Source: Actinoplanes derwentensis
Lineage (GTDB): Bacteria > Actinomycetota > Actinomycetes > Mycobacteriales > Micromonosporaceae
NCBI RefSeq assembly: GCF_900104725.1
Contig: NZ_LT629758.1
Coordinates: 7,102,001-7,166,000 of the forward strand
DNA length: 64,000 bases
Direction of reading: 5' to 3'
Shown here one piece after another: positions 1 to 7,890 of the stretch (positions are counted from its first letter, which is position 1; each line of letters begins with the position of its first letter). Both the position numbers and the translations under genes were made by a program. Below the pieces are notes generated by a model, which saw only the letters and a list, made by a program, of their open reading frames with translations, searched no databases and had not been told where the DNA came from.

Positions 1-658
1 GTCCGGTATGTCGCGGCTGGTCCGGGGAGTCAACACAGCCAGCGTCACCCGAGCACCACCGCTTGCCTCCTCAAAGCCACGCAGGCTTCTCACCAGCCCG
101 GTACCGCCACCAGCGACAGCACCCGGTTCATCAACGATCCCAGCCCCACCGAAGCGATCCCGGCCTCACCAGAGCGTCCCCGGCACCGCCGAAGCGATCC
201 CGATTCACCGATGACACCGGCCTCACAGCACTTCCCGGCAGCACCGGCCGCACAGCGCTCGCCGGTGAAGCACGCGGCCGTGAGACCGACCTCACAGTCG
301 AATCACTCGACCGGCGACCCGGCGAATCGATAGCTCAGCGTGGCCGAAGCCACACCCGACCCCGACGTCAGCGGGCCGGGAAAGTCTCGTCTCCGGGCTC
401 GGTTCCGGCCGGCTCACCGGATCGTCCGCATCATCGATGGCCAGGACTTTCTCCTGACGGAACGGCAAGCGGCCGACCGGGCGGGCCAGCGGGCCCGAAA
501 CCGCCTCAGGTTAACAGTGGGCGTCCACCGGGTACGGGAGACCCTTACGGGAGCTTGCCCGCCGGCATCCAACCTCAGAATGAGGGAAGGCCGGGCTCCT
601 GTGCTTACCGTCGAAGTAGTCCGGGAAGAGAAACACCGGACTACCGCCGAAGGAGTGG
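1..658. other. No convincing gene; leader of the pspC-like gene
   Basis: The open frames here are arginine- and proline-rich, overlap one another, and show no recognisable domain or well-placed ribosome site. A phrase around 147-170 recurs imperfectly at about 186-210. Just before the next gene there is a perfect 9-bp hairpin: GTAGTCCGG at 616-624 and CCGGACTAC at 636-644. It could be an upstream terminator or a leader structure. The window edge cuts whatever lies to the left. Confidence 0.4.
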
Positions 659-664
659 ATGAAA

Positions 665-865
665 GTGACCAGCCCCCTCAAGAGCCGCACGTTCTCCCGC
701 CCCCGCCACAACCGCATGATCGCCGGTGTCTGCGCCGGTCTGGCGCAGCGTTTCGGGATGCGCCCCGGCACCGTCCGGCTGCTGTTCGTGGTCTCGTGTC
801 TGCTGCCCGGCCCGCAGTTCCTGGCCTACGTGGCCCTCTGGTTCCTGATGCCGAACGAGCGCTGA
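665..865 (+). CDS. Small PspC-domain membrane protein
   Basis: This protein of about 66 residues is a single PspC domain: a basic N-terminus, the signature around MIAGVCAGLAQRFG, and one hydrophobic segment (LLFVVSCLLPGPQFLAYVALW). PspC proteins are inner-membrane partners in envelope-stress signalling. In actinobacteria such short versions are common and their exact role is unknown. GAAGGAG at 649-655 fits GTG 665 (spacing 9) better than the in-frame ATG 659 (spacing 3). No psp partner genes are adjacent. The gene stands alone, and the insertion sequence begins only 18 bp after its stop, inside what looks like its terminator palindrome. Confidence 0.8.
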   Translation: MTSPLKSRTFSRPRHNRMIAGVCAGLAQRFGMRPGTVRLLFVVSCLLPGPQFLAYVALWFLMPNER

Positions 866-946
866 CCCCTCACGTGGTGACCCACGGCCGTTTCAAGATC
901 GATAGTTGCGGTGAGTGATGGTGGCGGCTTCAGCGTGTCGGATATG

Positions 947-1004
947 GACGAAGCTCCGTTGAGACCAGGTCTTTCCACGGAACTGGTTCAAACGGAGCTT
1001 CGTC
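947..1004 (+). promoter_or_regulatory. Hairpin covering the transposase ribosome-binding site
   Basis: A perfect 14-bp inverted repeat, GACGAAGCTCCGTT at 947-960 and AACGGAGCTTCGTC at 991-1004, encloses a 30-nt loop holding a smaller AGACC/GGTCT hairpin. The right arm contains the GGAG (994-997) that serves the transposase GTG at 1005, and it ends at the base before that start. In RNA copied from outside the element the ribosome site would therefore be paired. That is a known way for insertion sequences to limit transposase made from read-through transcripts; its use here is inferred. Confidence 0.6.
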
Positions 1005-2201
1005 GTGCCGCAGTCTGTCATCCCCACCACCGATCCAGCATCGTCGGCGACCGTCGGCGAGGCCTCGTTCACGCCTTCGTGTCACGGTCTGCTGGAGTTG
1101 TTCCTCGCCGTTTCTGACGGCCGTTCGGACCAGGGCCGTGATCATCCGGTCGCGGTCGTGCTCGCGCTGGTCGCGGCGGCCACGGTAGCCGGTTTGAAGG
1201 GCTACAGCGCGATGAGCGGCTGGGTCGCCGACGTGCCCTGCCACATCCTCGACGGCCTGTACACGCGGGCCGAAGCCCGCCCGGCAGGGCGGCCATCACG
1301 CTCGACACTCTGGCGGGTCTGCACCGACACCGACACCGATGTCCTGGACGCGGTGATCGCCGAGTGGACCACCACCCAGCAGACCGCCACCAGCACCGAC
1401 ACCCCGATCCAGGTGCGCCTGGACGGCAAGACCGTCCGCGGCGCCGTCGACATCGACGGTGAACAACTGCACCTGCTGTCCGCTCTGGCCGGCCCACCGC
1501 ACCAGGGATCAGCGGCCGTCGTCATCGCCCAAGCGCCGACCGACGGCGCCAAGACCCGCGAACCGGCCACCGCCCGTGCCCTGCTCGAGTCTCTCGACCT
1601 ACGCGACGTCACGGTCACCGCCGACGCCCTGCACACCGTCAAAGCCACCGCCGAACTCATCCACCAGCAGGGTGGCCACTTCGTCCTACCGGTCAAAGAG
1701 AACCGGCACGCCCTGTTCGACGCCCTCGACGCCCTGCCCTGGACCGACACTCCGATCGGCCACGAGAGCACTGACACCGGGCACGGCCGCACCACCCGCC
1801 GCACCATCCGGGTCCTACCCACTCCACCCGGCCTGCCGTTCCCGCACGTCAAACAGGTCTGGCTGATCGAACGCTACGTCACCCACAGCAACGGCAAACA
1901 GTCCGCAGCCGCACAACTCGGCGTCACCAGCCACCCCGCCGACCAAGCCGGACCCGCCGAACTGGCCGCGTTCAACCGCGGCCACTGGGCCATCGAAACC
2001 CTGCACTTCATCAGGGACACCTGCTACCGCGAGGACCACTCCCACGTCCGCACCCGCTCCGGACCCCGCGTCCTCGCATCGCTACGCAACCTCGCCATCA
2101 ACGCCCTACGCCTGGCAGGCCGCACCGACATCACCGAAGCCACCCGCTGGGCCAACCGCGACATGACCAGGCCATTCACCATCCTCGGTCTCACCAGATG
2201 A
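1005..2201 (+). CDS. ISAs1 family transposase
   Basis: A 398-residue DDE transposase that cuts and joins the ends of the surrounding element. Acidic catalytic blocks are visible in order: VRLDGKTVRG near residue 145, VTADALHT near 205, and HWAIETLHFIRDT near 330. The block HFVLPVKENR, conserved in this family, lies between the last two. Length is normal for ISAs1 transposases, with no frameshift or stop, so the gene appears functional. The start is GTG 1005 with GGAG seven bases upstream. The stop codon (2199-2201) overlaps the right inverted repeat. Confidence 0.93.
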   Translation: MPQSVIPTTDPASSATVGEASFTPSCHGLLELFLAVSDGRSDQGRDHPVAVVLALVAAATVAGLKGYSAMSGWVADVPCHILDGLYTRAEARPAGRPSRSTLWRVCTDTDTDVLDAVIAEWTTTQQTATSTDTPIQVRLDGKTVRGAVDIDGEQLHLLSALAGPPHQGSAAVVIAQAPTDGAKTREPATARALLESLDLRDVTVTADALHTVKATAELIHQQGGHFVLPVKENRHALFDALDALPWTDTPIGHESTDTGHGRTTRRTIRVLPTPPGLPFPHVKQVWLIERYVTHSNGKQSAAAQLGVTSHPADQAGPAELAAFNRGHWAIETLHFIRDTCYREDHSHVRTRSGPRVLASLRNLAINALRLAGRTDITEATRWANRDMTRPFTILGLTR

Positions 2202-2218
2202 TGTTGAAACGACCGTGC

Positions 2219-2419
2219 GTGGTGACCTCAGGCGGCCCCCAGCCCCAGGTCACCACTCAAAGCCCTCACCAACCAAGCGTGGTGACCTACGGCGCGAATC
2301 GCACCCGAAGTCACCACGCAAGGCGCCGCGAAACGCCGCGTGGTGACTTACGGCGCGATTCGCACCTCAGGTCACCACGCAAGGCTTCTCGACGTCGGGT
2401 GCGGATCGCGCCCGACGTC
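2219..2419. repeat. Cluster of four extragenic palindromes (GCGTGGTGAC family)
   Basis: Four hairpin-forming units lie head to tail. Unit 1 has arms GTGGTGACCT 2219-2228 and AGGTCACCAC 2247-2256. Units 2 and 3 have arms GCGTGGTGAC and GTCACCACGC at 2277-2286/2310-2319 and 2338-2347/2371-2380, and both enclose a related centre that begins ACGGCGCGA. Unit 4 is a different stem, GACGTCGGG 2391-2399 with CCCGACGTC 2411-2419. The shared arms and centres suggest a dispersed REP-like family, and a half unit recurs near 13843. The insertion sequence landed in unit 1. Confidence 0.75.
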
Positions 2420-2434
2420 ACCACACCAGCACAG

Positions 2435-2473
2435 GACAGCGTGGGACCGCCGGTTCGGGGGTCCCACGCTGTC
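2435..2473 (-). terminator. Hairpin after the DUF4230 gene
   Basis: A perfect 13-bp stem, GACAGCGTGGGAC at 2435-2447 and GTCCCACGCTGTC at 2461-2473, lies 11 bp past the stop of the minus-strand DUF4230 gene. There is no T tract, as is usual for high-GC actinobacterial terminators. It also backs onto the repeat cluster. Confidence 0.6.
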
Positions 2474-2483
2474 CTTACGTGGG

Positions 2484-3353
2484 TCACGGGGCCGCGAACG
2501 TCACCGTGACCGTTGTGTAGCCGAGACGGGCGAACAGGCTCTCCAGCATGCGCTCGGTGTTGTCACGGGCCCGCTCGTCGAGGCCGCTGGCCCGGGCCGC
2601 CTCGGTGATCCGGTCCTGGGCGAGCTTGTAGACCTGCTGCTGTTTGCCGGGGTCCTTGCTGAAGGCGTCGCCGATCCGGTTGAACAGGCCACGCTCCTCG
2701 GCGACCACATAGCTGCGCTGCATGTCGAGCGCGGCCGTGGACTGTTGCGGTGCCGGCAGGGTCAGCTCGATCGTCTTCTTCTCCTCGTCGATCTTCAGGG
2801 CATCACCGGCGAGGGTGCTGAAGTCGACGTAGGTCTCGACGGTGCCGGACCCGACGAACAGCGTGCGCCGGTTGATCAGGAAGTCGGGGATGTTGTCCTT
2901 GTTCTCCTGCAGGTCGACGATGACCTGGAAGGTGCCGTCGGCCGCGACGTAACGGTTCAGGTCGCGCATGGACTCCAGAAGCACCGGCTGGCTGCGGTCG
3001 GTGGTCTGGGCAGCGAACGGGTTGTCGAAGGTGGGCAGCACGTTGATCGCGCGCAGCCCGAAGCAGCTGAGCACCATCAGCGCGAAGATGAAGAAGACGA
3101 AGATCAGCAGCCGGGCGAAGGTGCTCGGCTTGTGCACCACGGCCGGCTCAGCGAACGGCGCGACGGCCGGCCCGGCGAAGGGCGCACCCGGCTCACCACC
3201 CGGCTCACCACCGGGTGGAACCGGCCCGGCACCTGACGGGACCAGCGCGGCGCCGGGCGGGACCGGCTCCAGGTCACGCACGGCCGGAAATTCGCTGGTG
3301 GGCTCGTGGGGAACGGACCCTGAGGGGTCAGCGGGGGAAGGCGATTCGGCCAT
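2484..3353 (-). CDS. DUF4230 domain membrane-anchored protein
   Basis: A 289-residue protein. The first 75 residues are rich in Pro, Gly and Ala and are probably disordered and cytoplasmic. One membrane segment follows (LLIFVFFIFALMVLSCFGL, about residues 82-100). The rest is an extracytoplasmic DUF4230 domain of alternating beta segments (FQVIVDLQENKDNIPDFLI, LFVGSGTVETYVDFSTL) ending in a helix-rich tail. DUF4230 has no established activity; the domain resembles other membrane-tethered beta-rich domains. The ATG start is preceded only by a weak AGGGC. It appears monocistronic, with a hairpin behind it. Confidence 0.82.
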   Translation of the reverse strand: MAESPSPADPSGSVPHEPTSEFPAVRDLEPVPPGAALVPSGAGPVPPGGEPGGEPGAPFAGPAVAPFAEPAVVHKPSTFARLLIFVFFIFALMVLSCFGLRAINVLPTFDNPFAAQTTDRSQPVLLESMRDLNRYVAADGTFQVIVDLQENKDNIPDFLINRRTLFVGSGTVETYVDFSTLAGDALKIDEEKKTIELTLPAPQQSTAALDMQRSYVVAEERGLFNRIGDAFSKDPGKQQQVYKLAQDRITEAARASGLDERARDNTERMLESLFARLGYTTVTVTFAAP

Positions 3354-3480
3354 GCCCTAAAGGTACGGAGGGGGTGCGACATTCCGCACGCCGAGAGCAC
3401 ACCGAGAGCACACCAAGAAAAACCCCGAGAGCACACCGGAAGAAGCGCTGAGAGCCTCAGAAGACCCCTGCCGCCGACCC

Positions 3481-4656
3481 TCAGCGCGCAAAAGCGTTCA
3501 GACCGGTCAATTTCTGCCCGATCGACAGCTGATGAATCTCCGATGTGCCCTCATATGTCAGCACACTCTCCAGATTGCTGGCATGTCTCATCACCGGATA
3601 CGAGGCCAGGATCCCGTTCCCACCCATGATCGTCCGGCACTGCCGCGCGATCTTGAGTGCCTCTCGGACGTTGTTCAGCTTCCCGACACTGATCTGTTCG
3701 GGTCGCAGTGGCCCACTCATCGAGTCCCGCCGCCGCCCCAGATGCAGTGCGAGCAGGAACCCTTTCTGCAGCTCCAGAGTCATGTCGGCGAGCTTGGCCT
3801 GGGTGAGCTGGAACCCGGCGATCGGTCGGCCGAACTGTTCCCGGGTGGCGGCGTAGTCGAGGGCCGTGTCGAGACAGTCCCGGGCCGCTCCGAGCACTCC
3901 CCAGATGATGCTGAGCCGTGCCTCGGTCAGGCAGGAGAGCGGCGCCATCAGACTGCGGGCGCCGGGCAGACGGGCACTGTCCGGAAGTCGTACGCCATCA
4001 AGAAGGATCTCGCCCGTGCTGGACGCCCGCAGCGACATCTTGTCGCTGATGTCCCGGGTGGTGAAGCCGGCTACATCGGTCGGGACGACAAACCCGACCA
4101 CACCTTTCTCGGCTTTCGCCCAGATGATCGCCACGTCCGCGATGGGCGCGTTGAAGATCCAGGTCTTGACGCCGTCGAGGATCCAGTCGTCGCCGTCCCG
4201 GCCGGCCCGGGTGGACATGCCGGTCGGGTCGGAGCCGTGGTCCGGTTCGGCGAGGCCGAAACAGCCGATCGAGCGGCCGGCTGCCAACTCGGGCAGCCAT
4301 GCGAGTTTCTGCTCTTCGGAGCCGTACCGCCAGATCGCGTACATCACCAGGGAGCCCTGCACCGAGACGAGCGAGCGGACTCCGGAGTCGGCGGCCTCCA
4401 ACTCCATGCAGGCCAGCCCGAGCGAGACGGCCGTCGAACCGCCGAGCCCGTAACCGCTCAGTTGCATCCCGAAGAGTCCGGCCTTACCGAACTCGATGGC
4501 CAGCTCACGGACGGGAGCACCGCCGGCCTCGAACCACCGGGCCACGTCCGGCCGAACGTGATCGTCAGCCACCCGGCGAGCCAGAGCGCGAGTGTCCCGC
4601 TCCTGTTCACTCAATAGGTCGTCAAGATCCAGCAGGTCAAGAGGCCTAACACCCAT
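3481..4656 (-). CDS. Acyl-CoA dehydrogenase, glutaryl-CoA dehydrogenase type
   Basis: A 391-residue FAD enzyme of the acyl-CoA dehydrogenase family, closest in style to glutaryl-CoA dehydrogenase, which oxidises and decarboxylates glutaryl-CoA in lysine and tryptophan breakdown. Visible marks are the FAD-binding stretch CFGLAEPDHGSDPTGM, the KTWIFNAPIADV block, REQFGRPIAGFQLTQ, and the C-terminal TYEGTSEIH with the expected catalytic Glu near residue 369. The family-typical MGGNGI precedes it. Exact substrate is inferred; other short-chain acyl-CoA dehydrogenases look similar. No electron-transfer flavoprotein gene is adjacent. Adjacent spacing (25 bp) puts it downstream of the nitroreductase-side gene run on the same strand. 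Confidence 0.85.
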   Translation of the reverse strand: MGVRPLDLLDLDDLLSEQERDTRALARRVADDHVRPDVARWFEAGGAPVRELAIEFGKAGLFGMQLSGYGLGGSTAVSLGLACMELEAADSGVRSLVSVQGSLVMYAIWRYGSEEQKLAWLPELAAGRSIGCFGLAEPDHGSDPTGMSTRAGRDGDDWILDGVKTWIFNAPIADVAIIWAKAEKGVVGFVVPTDVAGFTTRDISDKMSLRASSTGEILLDGVRLPDSARLPGARSLMAPLSCLTEARLSIIWGVLGAARDCLDTALDYAATREQFGRPIAGFQLTQAKLADMTLELQKGFLLALHLGRRRDSMSGPLRPEQISVGKLNNVREALKIARQCRTIMGGNGILASYPVMRHASNLESVLTYEGTSEIHQLSIGQKLTGLNAFAR

Positions 4657-4680
4657 GGATTCAAGCTAACGGGTGTGGCC

Positions 4681-4977
4681 TCAGTCCTCCACAACCAATA
4701 CACGTGCGTGGATCTGGTTGCGTTGCTGCAGGGCCGCGCGGAGGGCCCGGTGCAACCCGTCCTCCAGATAGAGATGGCCCTGATATTCCACGACATGGGG
4801 GAAGAGATCGCCGTAGAACGTGGAGTCCTCGGCGAGCAGCTTGTCCAATGCCAGCTCACGCTTGGTGGTGATGAGCTCAGCGAGCCGAATCGGGCGCGGT
4901 GGAATCTCCGCCCATGCTTTCAGCGTGGTCTGGTGATCGGGGTACGGGGCTCCGTCCCGGACCGCTTTGAAGATCAC
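4681..4977 (-). CDS. Conserved actinobacterial 98-residue protein with LEDGLHRAL motif
   Basis: A small soluble protein. The central motif YLEDGLHRALRAALQQRN resembles the DG-H-R signature in the ParB/sulfiredoxin N-terminal fold, preceded by a segment with PRPIRLAEL and LLAEDSTFYGDLFP. Function is unknown; nothing here shows DNA binding. The start is chosen as GTG 4977 because GGAAAGGGG lies just upstream and similarity of composition begins at VIFKAVRDG. A longer frame reaching 5124 would overlap the nitroreductase gene and lacks a ribosome site. Confidence 0.7.
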   Translation of the reverse strand: MIFKAVRDGAPYPDHQTTLKAWAEIPPRPIRLAELITTKRELALDKLLAEDSTFYGDLFPHVVEYQGHLYLEDGLHRALRAALQQRNQIHARVLVVED

Positions 4978-5029
4978 GGCGGTTGCCCCTTTCCGTGAGA
5001 ACCGTGGTGTCAGCCTACCTACGGGCTGA

Positions 5030-5653
5030 TCAGGCCTCGTCCTGCGAAGCCCATCGGCCATGATGCACCACATCGTCCACCGGCCGGTGACCGCGCCGGA
5101 GTGACGGTGACCTCTTGTCGGCACCCCGATAGCCGATCGTGAGTGTTCCGACCGGGCTGAACTCGGCCGGAACCCCGAACGCCTCCTTGAACGATTCCAC
5201 CCCTGCGGCGGGCAGACCGATGAAACAGGAGCCGAGATCCTCGTTGACCGCGGTCAGGTGCATGAGCAGAGCGGCGAAACCGGTGTCGATGTCCCAGAAC
5301 GGGGCAGACCACCGTGACTCGTCCCGATCCGTCCAGCCCTTGTCGGAATCCGCGTATCGATCAAGATAGGCGGATTTGTTGGAGAGCGCCACGATGATCA
5401 ATGGCGCGGTCCGCATCCGGGTGAGCCACCCGTCGGAGGAGGACGAGGACGAGGAGAGCGCGGTGCTCTCCCAGTAGCGGGCCCGGTCGGCCGGTTCGGT
5501 CAGGACCAGAAAACTCCAGCCCTGGGAGAAACCGGCCGACGGCGCGCGCAGCCCGTGCCGAACGATCTTGTCGACCAGCTCGGGCGGGATCGGGCGGTCC
5601 GGGTCGTACCCGCGAACCATCCGCCGCCGGCGGATCACCTCGTCGAATTCCAT
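5030..5653 (-). CDS. Nitroreductase family flavoprotein
   Basis: A 207-residue FMN-dependent reductase-like protein. The N-terminal RRRMVRGYDP and the following LRAPSAGFSQGW are the phosphate- and flavin-contacting motifs of the nitroreductase fold. The C-terminal GSCFIGLPAAGVESFKEAFG block is also typical. A run of about seven serines near residue 68 is an unusual low-complexity insert. Members reduce nitro compounds, quinones or dehydrogenate peptides, so the substrate cannot be named. It follows the aldose epimerase gene by 13 bp, suggesting one transcript with pdxH and the MFS gene. Confidence 0.85.
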   Translation of the reverse strand: MEFDEVIRRRRMVRGYDPDRPIPPELVDKIVRHGLRAPSAGFSQGWSFLVLTEPADRARYWESTALSSSSSSSDGWLTRMRTAPLIIVALSNKSAYLDRYADSDKGWTDRDESRWSAPFWDIDTGFAALLMHLTAVNEDLGSCFIGLPAAGVESFKEAFGVPAEFSPVGTLTIGYRGADKRSPSLRRGHRPVDDVVHHGRWASQDEA

Positions 5654-5666
5654 GAAGTAAAGACCG

Positions 5667-6581
5667 TCAGAACCGGATGCCCCAGGACGTCGACCAGGTC
5701 TGTCCCGGAGTAAGGACGATCAGGTCACGACCGGTCCGGAAGGCGTCCGGCGGGCAGGTCATCGGCTCGACCGCGATCGACCGCCGGTGCCGCTCGCCGT
5801 GCAGGGTGTCCGCGGTGAAGACCTGCCAGTAGCGGAACTTGTCGTCGGCCCAGACCACGATGTCCCGGTCCCCGCCGGAGAGGGTGAGCGTGGTGATCCC
5901 GTCGGCGTCGAAGTCGATGTCACCGAAGGTGGTGTCGAGCACCAGGTCACCGATGCGGCGCGGCTCGGCGAAGTCGAACTCGGTCCCGGCGATCTTGGTG
6001 GCACCGATCGGCAGCAGCCGGCTGTCGGCCATCACCCGGGACTTGGCCGGCACCTGCAGCACGGTCTCGTCCACGGTCACGCCGGGCACCTTCAGGTACG
6101 GGTGCACCGAGTAGCCCCACGGCGCGTTCGTCTCGGCCGTGTTGACGACCTCCTGCACGCACTTCAGCCCGTCCGCCGAGACCGACCAGTGGCTGCGCAG
6201 GGTCAGCGCCCACGGGTAGCCGGGCTGCGCCGGCAGGTCGAACTCCAGCGTCACCGCGTCCGCCGACTGCGACACGAGGTGCCAGCGGGACCAGTTGACC
6301 AGGCCGTGGATGGCGTTGCTCCGCGGCGCCTCGGTGAGCGCGAGCTGGTAGGCACTGCCCTCGAACTCGTACTTGCCGTCCCGGATCCGGTTGGGCCAGG
6401 GCGCCAGGATCTGCCCGGCCGAACCGGGGGAGATCTCGTCCGTGCCGAACCCGTCGACGATCTCGACACCGTCGACGGAGTACGACCGGAGCGTCCCGCC
6501 GACCTCCACCAGGACGGCCCGGTGACCGTCCGCCTCGATCGACCACTGGACGCCGGACTTGGCGGTTGACTCTGCGCTCAT
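5667..6581 (-). CDS. Aldose 1-epimerase family protein
   Basis: A 304-residue beta-sandwich enzyme of the galactose mutarotase superfamily. These enzymes interconvert alpha and beta anomers of sugars in the cytoplasm. Family marks include LAPWPNRIRDGKYEFEG (substrate-binding Asn-Arg), AIHGLVNWSRWH with the catalytic-type His, and GYSVHPYLKVPG with the second active-site His. Overall length is normal. The exact sugar is not evident. It lies 10 bp after the MFS gene on the same strand. Confidence 0.88.
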   Translation of the reverse strand: MSAESTAKSGVQWSIEADGHRAVLVEVGGTLRSYSVDGVEIVDGFGTDEISPGSAGQILAPWPNRIRDGKYEFEGSAYQLALTEAPRSNAIHGLVNWSRWHLVSQSADAVTLEFDLPAQPGYPWALTLRSHWSVSADGLKCVQEVVNTAETNAPWGYSVHPYLKVPGVTVDETVLQVPAKSRVMADSRLLPIGATKIAGTEFDFAEPRRIGDLVLDTTFGDIDFDADGITTLTLSGGDRDIVVWADDKFRYWQVFTADTLHGERHRRSIAVEPMTCPPDAFRTGRDLIVLTPGQTWSTSWGIRF

Positions 6582-6591
6582 ACCCGCGACA

Positions 6592-7890
6592 CTATCGGTC
6601 GTCCGTCTCGTCCCGCTCGGGCCGGTAGCGGATCAGTGCCGGCGAGGCGAGACCGAGCACCACTGCCAGTCCGGCGGCCACCAGTCCGCCACCCACCCAG
6701 GATGTTCCGACGCTGGTCAGGTCGGCGGTGGCACCGGCCCGCAGGTCGCCGAGACGTGGCCCGCCGGCCACCACGACGGTGAACACCCCCTGGAGCCGCC
6801 CGCGCAGGTGGTCGGGCGCGAAGGTCTGCATGATCGTCTGCCGGTAGACCGCGCTGACCAGGTCGGCCATTCCGGCCAGAGCGAGCAGCAGCACCATCAG
6901 CCACAGGCTGTGCGCCAGTCCGGCCAGGCCGATCGCCAGGCCCCAGCCGACCACCGCGACGATCAATGCGAGCCCCTGCCGTTTCACCCGGCCGATCCAG
7001 CCCGAGGTGAGGCCGCCGATCATCGCGCCGATGGCGATCGCGCTGTACAGCCAGCCGACCGCCGAGCCGCCGCCGAACTGTTCCTCGGCGACCACTGGGA
7101 ACAGCGCCCGGGGCATCGCGAACACCATGGCGACCAGGTCGATCCCGAAGGAGAGCAGCAACACCGGCTGGGTGACCAGGAACTTCAGCCCGATCGCGAT
7201 GCCGCGCAGCCCGACGCTCGGCTTCTCCTTCGAGGCGCCGAACGAGGAGGCGCTGGATGCGGCGGGCGGGATGGCCGGAAGACGCCAGGTGGCCCAGAAC
7301 GTCACGGTGAACAACAGCGCGTCGAACGCATAGGCGACGATCACTCCGCTACCGGTCGACCAGACGCCCATGATCACTCCAGCGGCGAGCGGCCCGAGCA
7401 CTCCACCGGCCGTGCTGGCGGTGTAGTTCAGCGTGTTCGCGGACGGCACCATCGGCTCCGGCACGATCCGCGGGACGATCGCCTGCCGGGCCGGTGAACT
7501 CACCGCGAACCCGGCCGCCTGGATCGCGGTGAGCAGCAGCAACAGGTGCCCGCTGCGTACTCCGAGCACCGCCTGCACCAGCAGCACCACCGTGGTCACC
7601 CAGGTCACCACCGAGCTGACCAGCAGCAGCTTGCGGCGGTCGACCACGTCGGCGGCGGCGCCACCCCAGAGACCGAAGATCAGCAGCGGTACGAGCCCGG
7701 CCACGCCCAGCAGCCCGACCCAGGTGGCCGACCCGGTGATGGCGAACATCTGCACCGGCACGGCCACCGCGGTGAACTGGAATCCGAAGTAGGACGTGCT
7801 GTTCCCGATCCAGGTCCGCCGGAACGTCGGGACGCTCAGCGGACGGGTGTCGATCATCCAGGACCGGGGTTGTCTGGTGCCCTGGCTCAA
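6592..7890 (-). CDS. MFS transporter (drug or siderophore exporter type)
   Basis: A 432-residue membrane protein with about twelve hydrophobic segments and the loop GLWGGAAADVVDRRKLLL between helices 2 and 3, typical of the MFS group that includes the enterobactin exporter EntS. Likely a proton-driven exporter; substrate unknown. The frame begins at TTG 7890, whose bases overlap the pdxH stop (TTGA), implying translational coupling. ATG 7857 (MIDTRPLS) is a possible alternative start, although neither has a strong ribosome site. Confidence 0.85.
   Translation of the reverse strand: MSQGTRQPRSWMIDTRPLSVPTFRRTWIGNSTSYFGFQFTAVAVPVQMFAITGSATWVGLLGVAGLVPLLIFGLWGGAAADVVDRRKLLLVSSVVTWVTTVVLLVQAVLGVRSGHLLLLLTAIQAAGFAVSSPARQAIVPRIVPEPMVPSANTLNYTASTAGGVLGPLAAGVIMGVWSTGSGVIVAYAFDALLFTVTFWATWRLPAIPPAASSASSFGASKEKPSVGLRGIAIGLKFLVTQPVLLLSFGIDLVAMVFAMPRALFPVVAEEQFGGGSAVGWLYSAIAIGAMIGGLTSGWIGRVKRQGLALIVAVVGWGLAIGLAGLAHSLWLMVLLLALAGMADLVSAVYRQTIMQTFAPDHLRGRLQGVFTVVVAGGPRLGDLRAGATADLTSVGTSWVGGGLVAAGLAVVLGLASPALIRYRPERDETDDR

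Larger units (their letters stand above)
883..2217 (+). mobile_element. Intact ISAs1-family insertion sequence
   Basis: The element is 1335 bp with imperfect 18-bp terminal inverted repeats (16 of 18 matching). The left end reads CACGGCCGTTTCAAGATC at 883-900; the right end is its complement at 2200-2217. It is flanked by a perfect 10-bp direct repeat, CGTGGTGACC, at 873-882 and 2218-2227. That repeat length matches the target duplication expected for this family. It carries one full-length transposase gene whose stop codon lies in the right inverted repeat. Removing the element and one copy of the duplication restores a perfect 10-bp-arm palindrome just after pspC. Confidence 0.88.

Noticed and set aside
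340..918. 192-residue frame before and across pspC
   Set aside because: No ribosome site, overlaps the PspC gene in another frame and continues into the insertion sequence.
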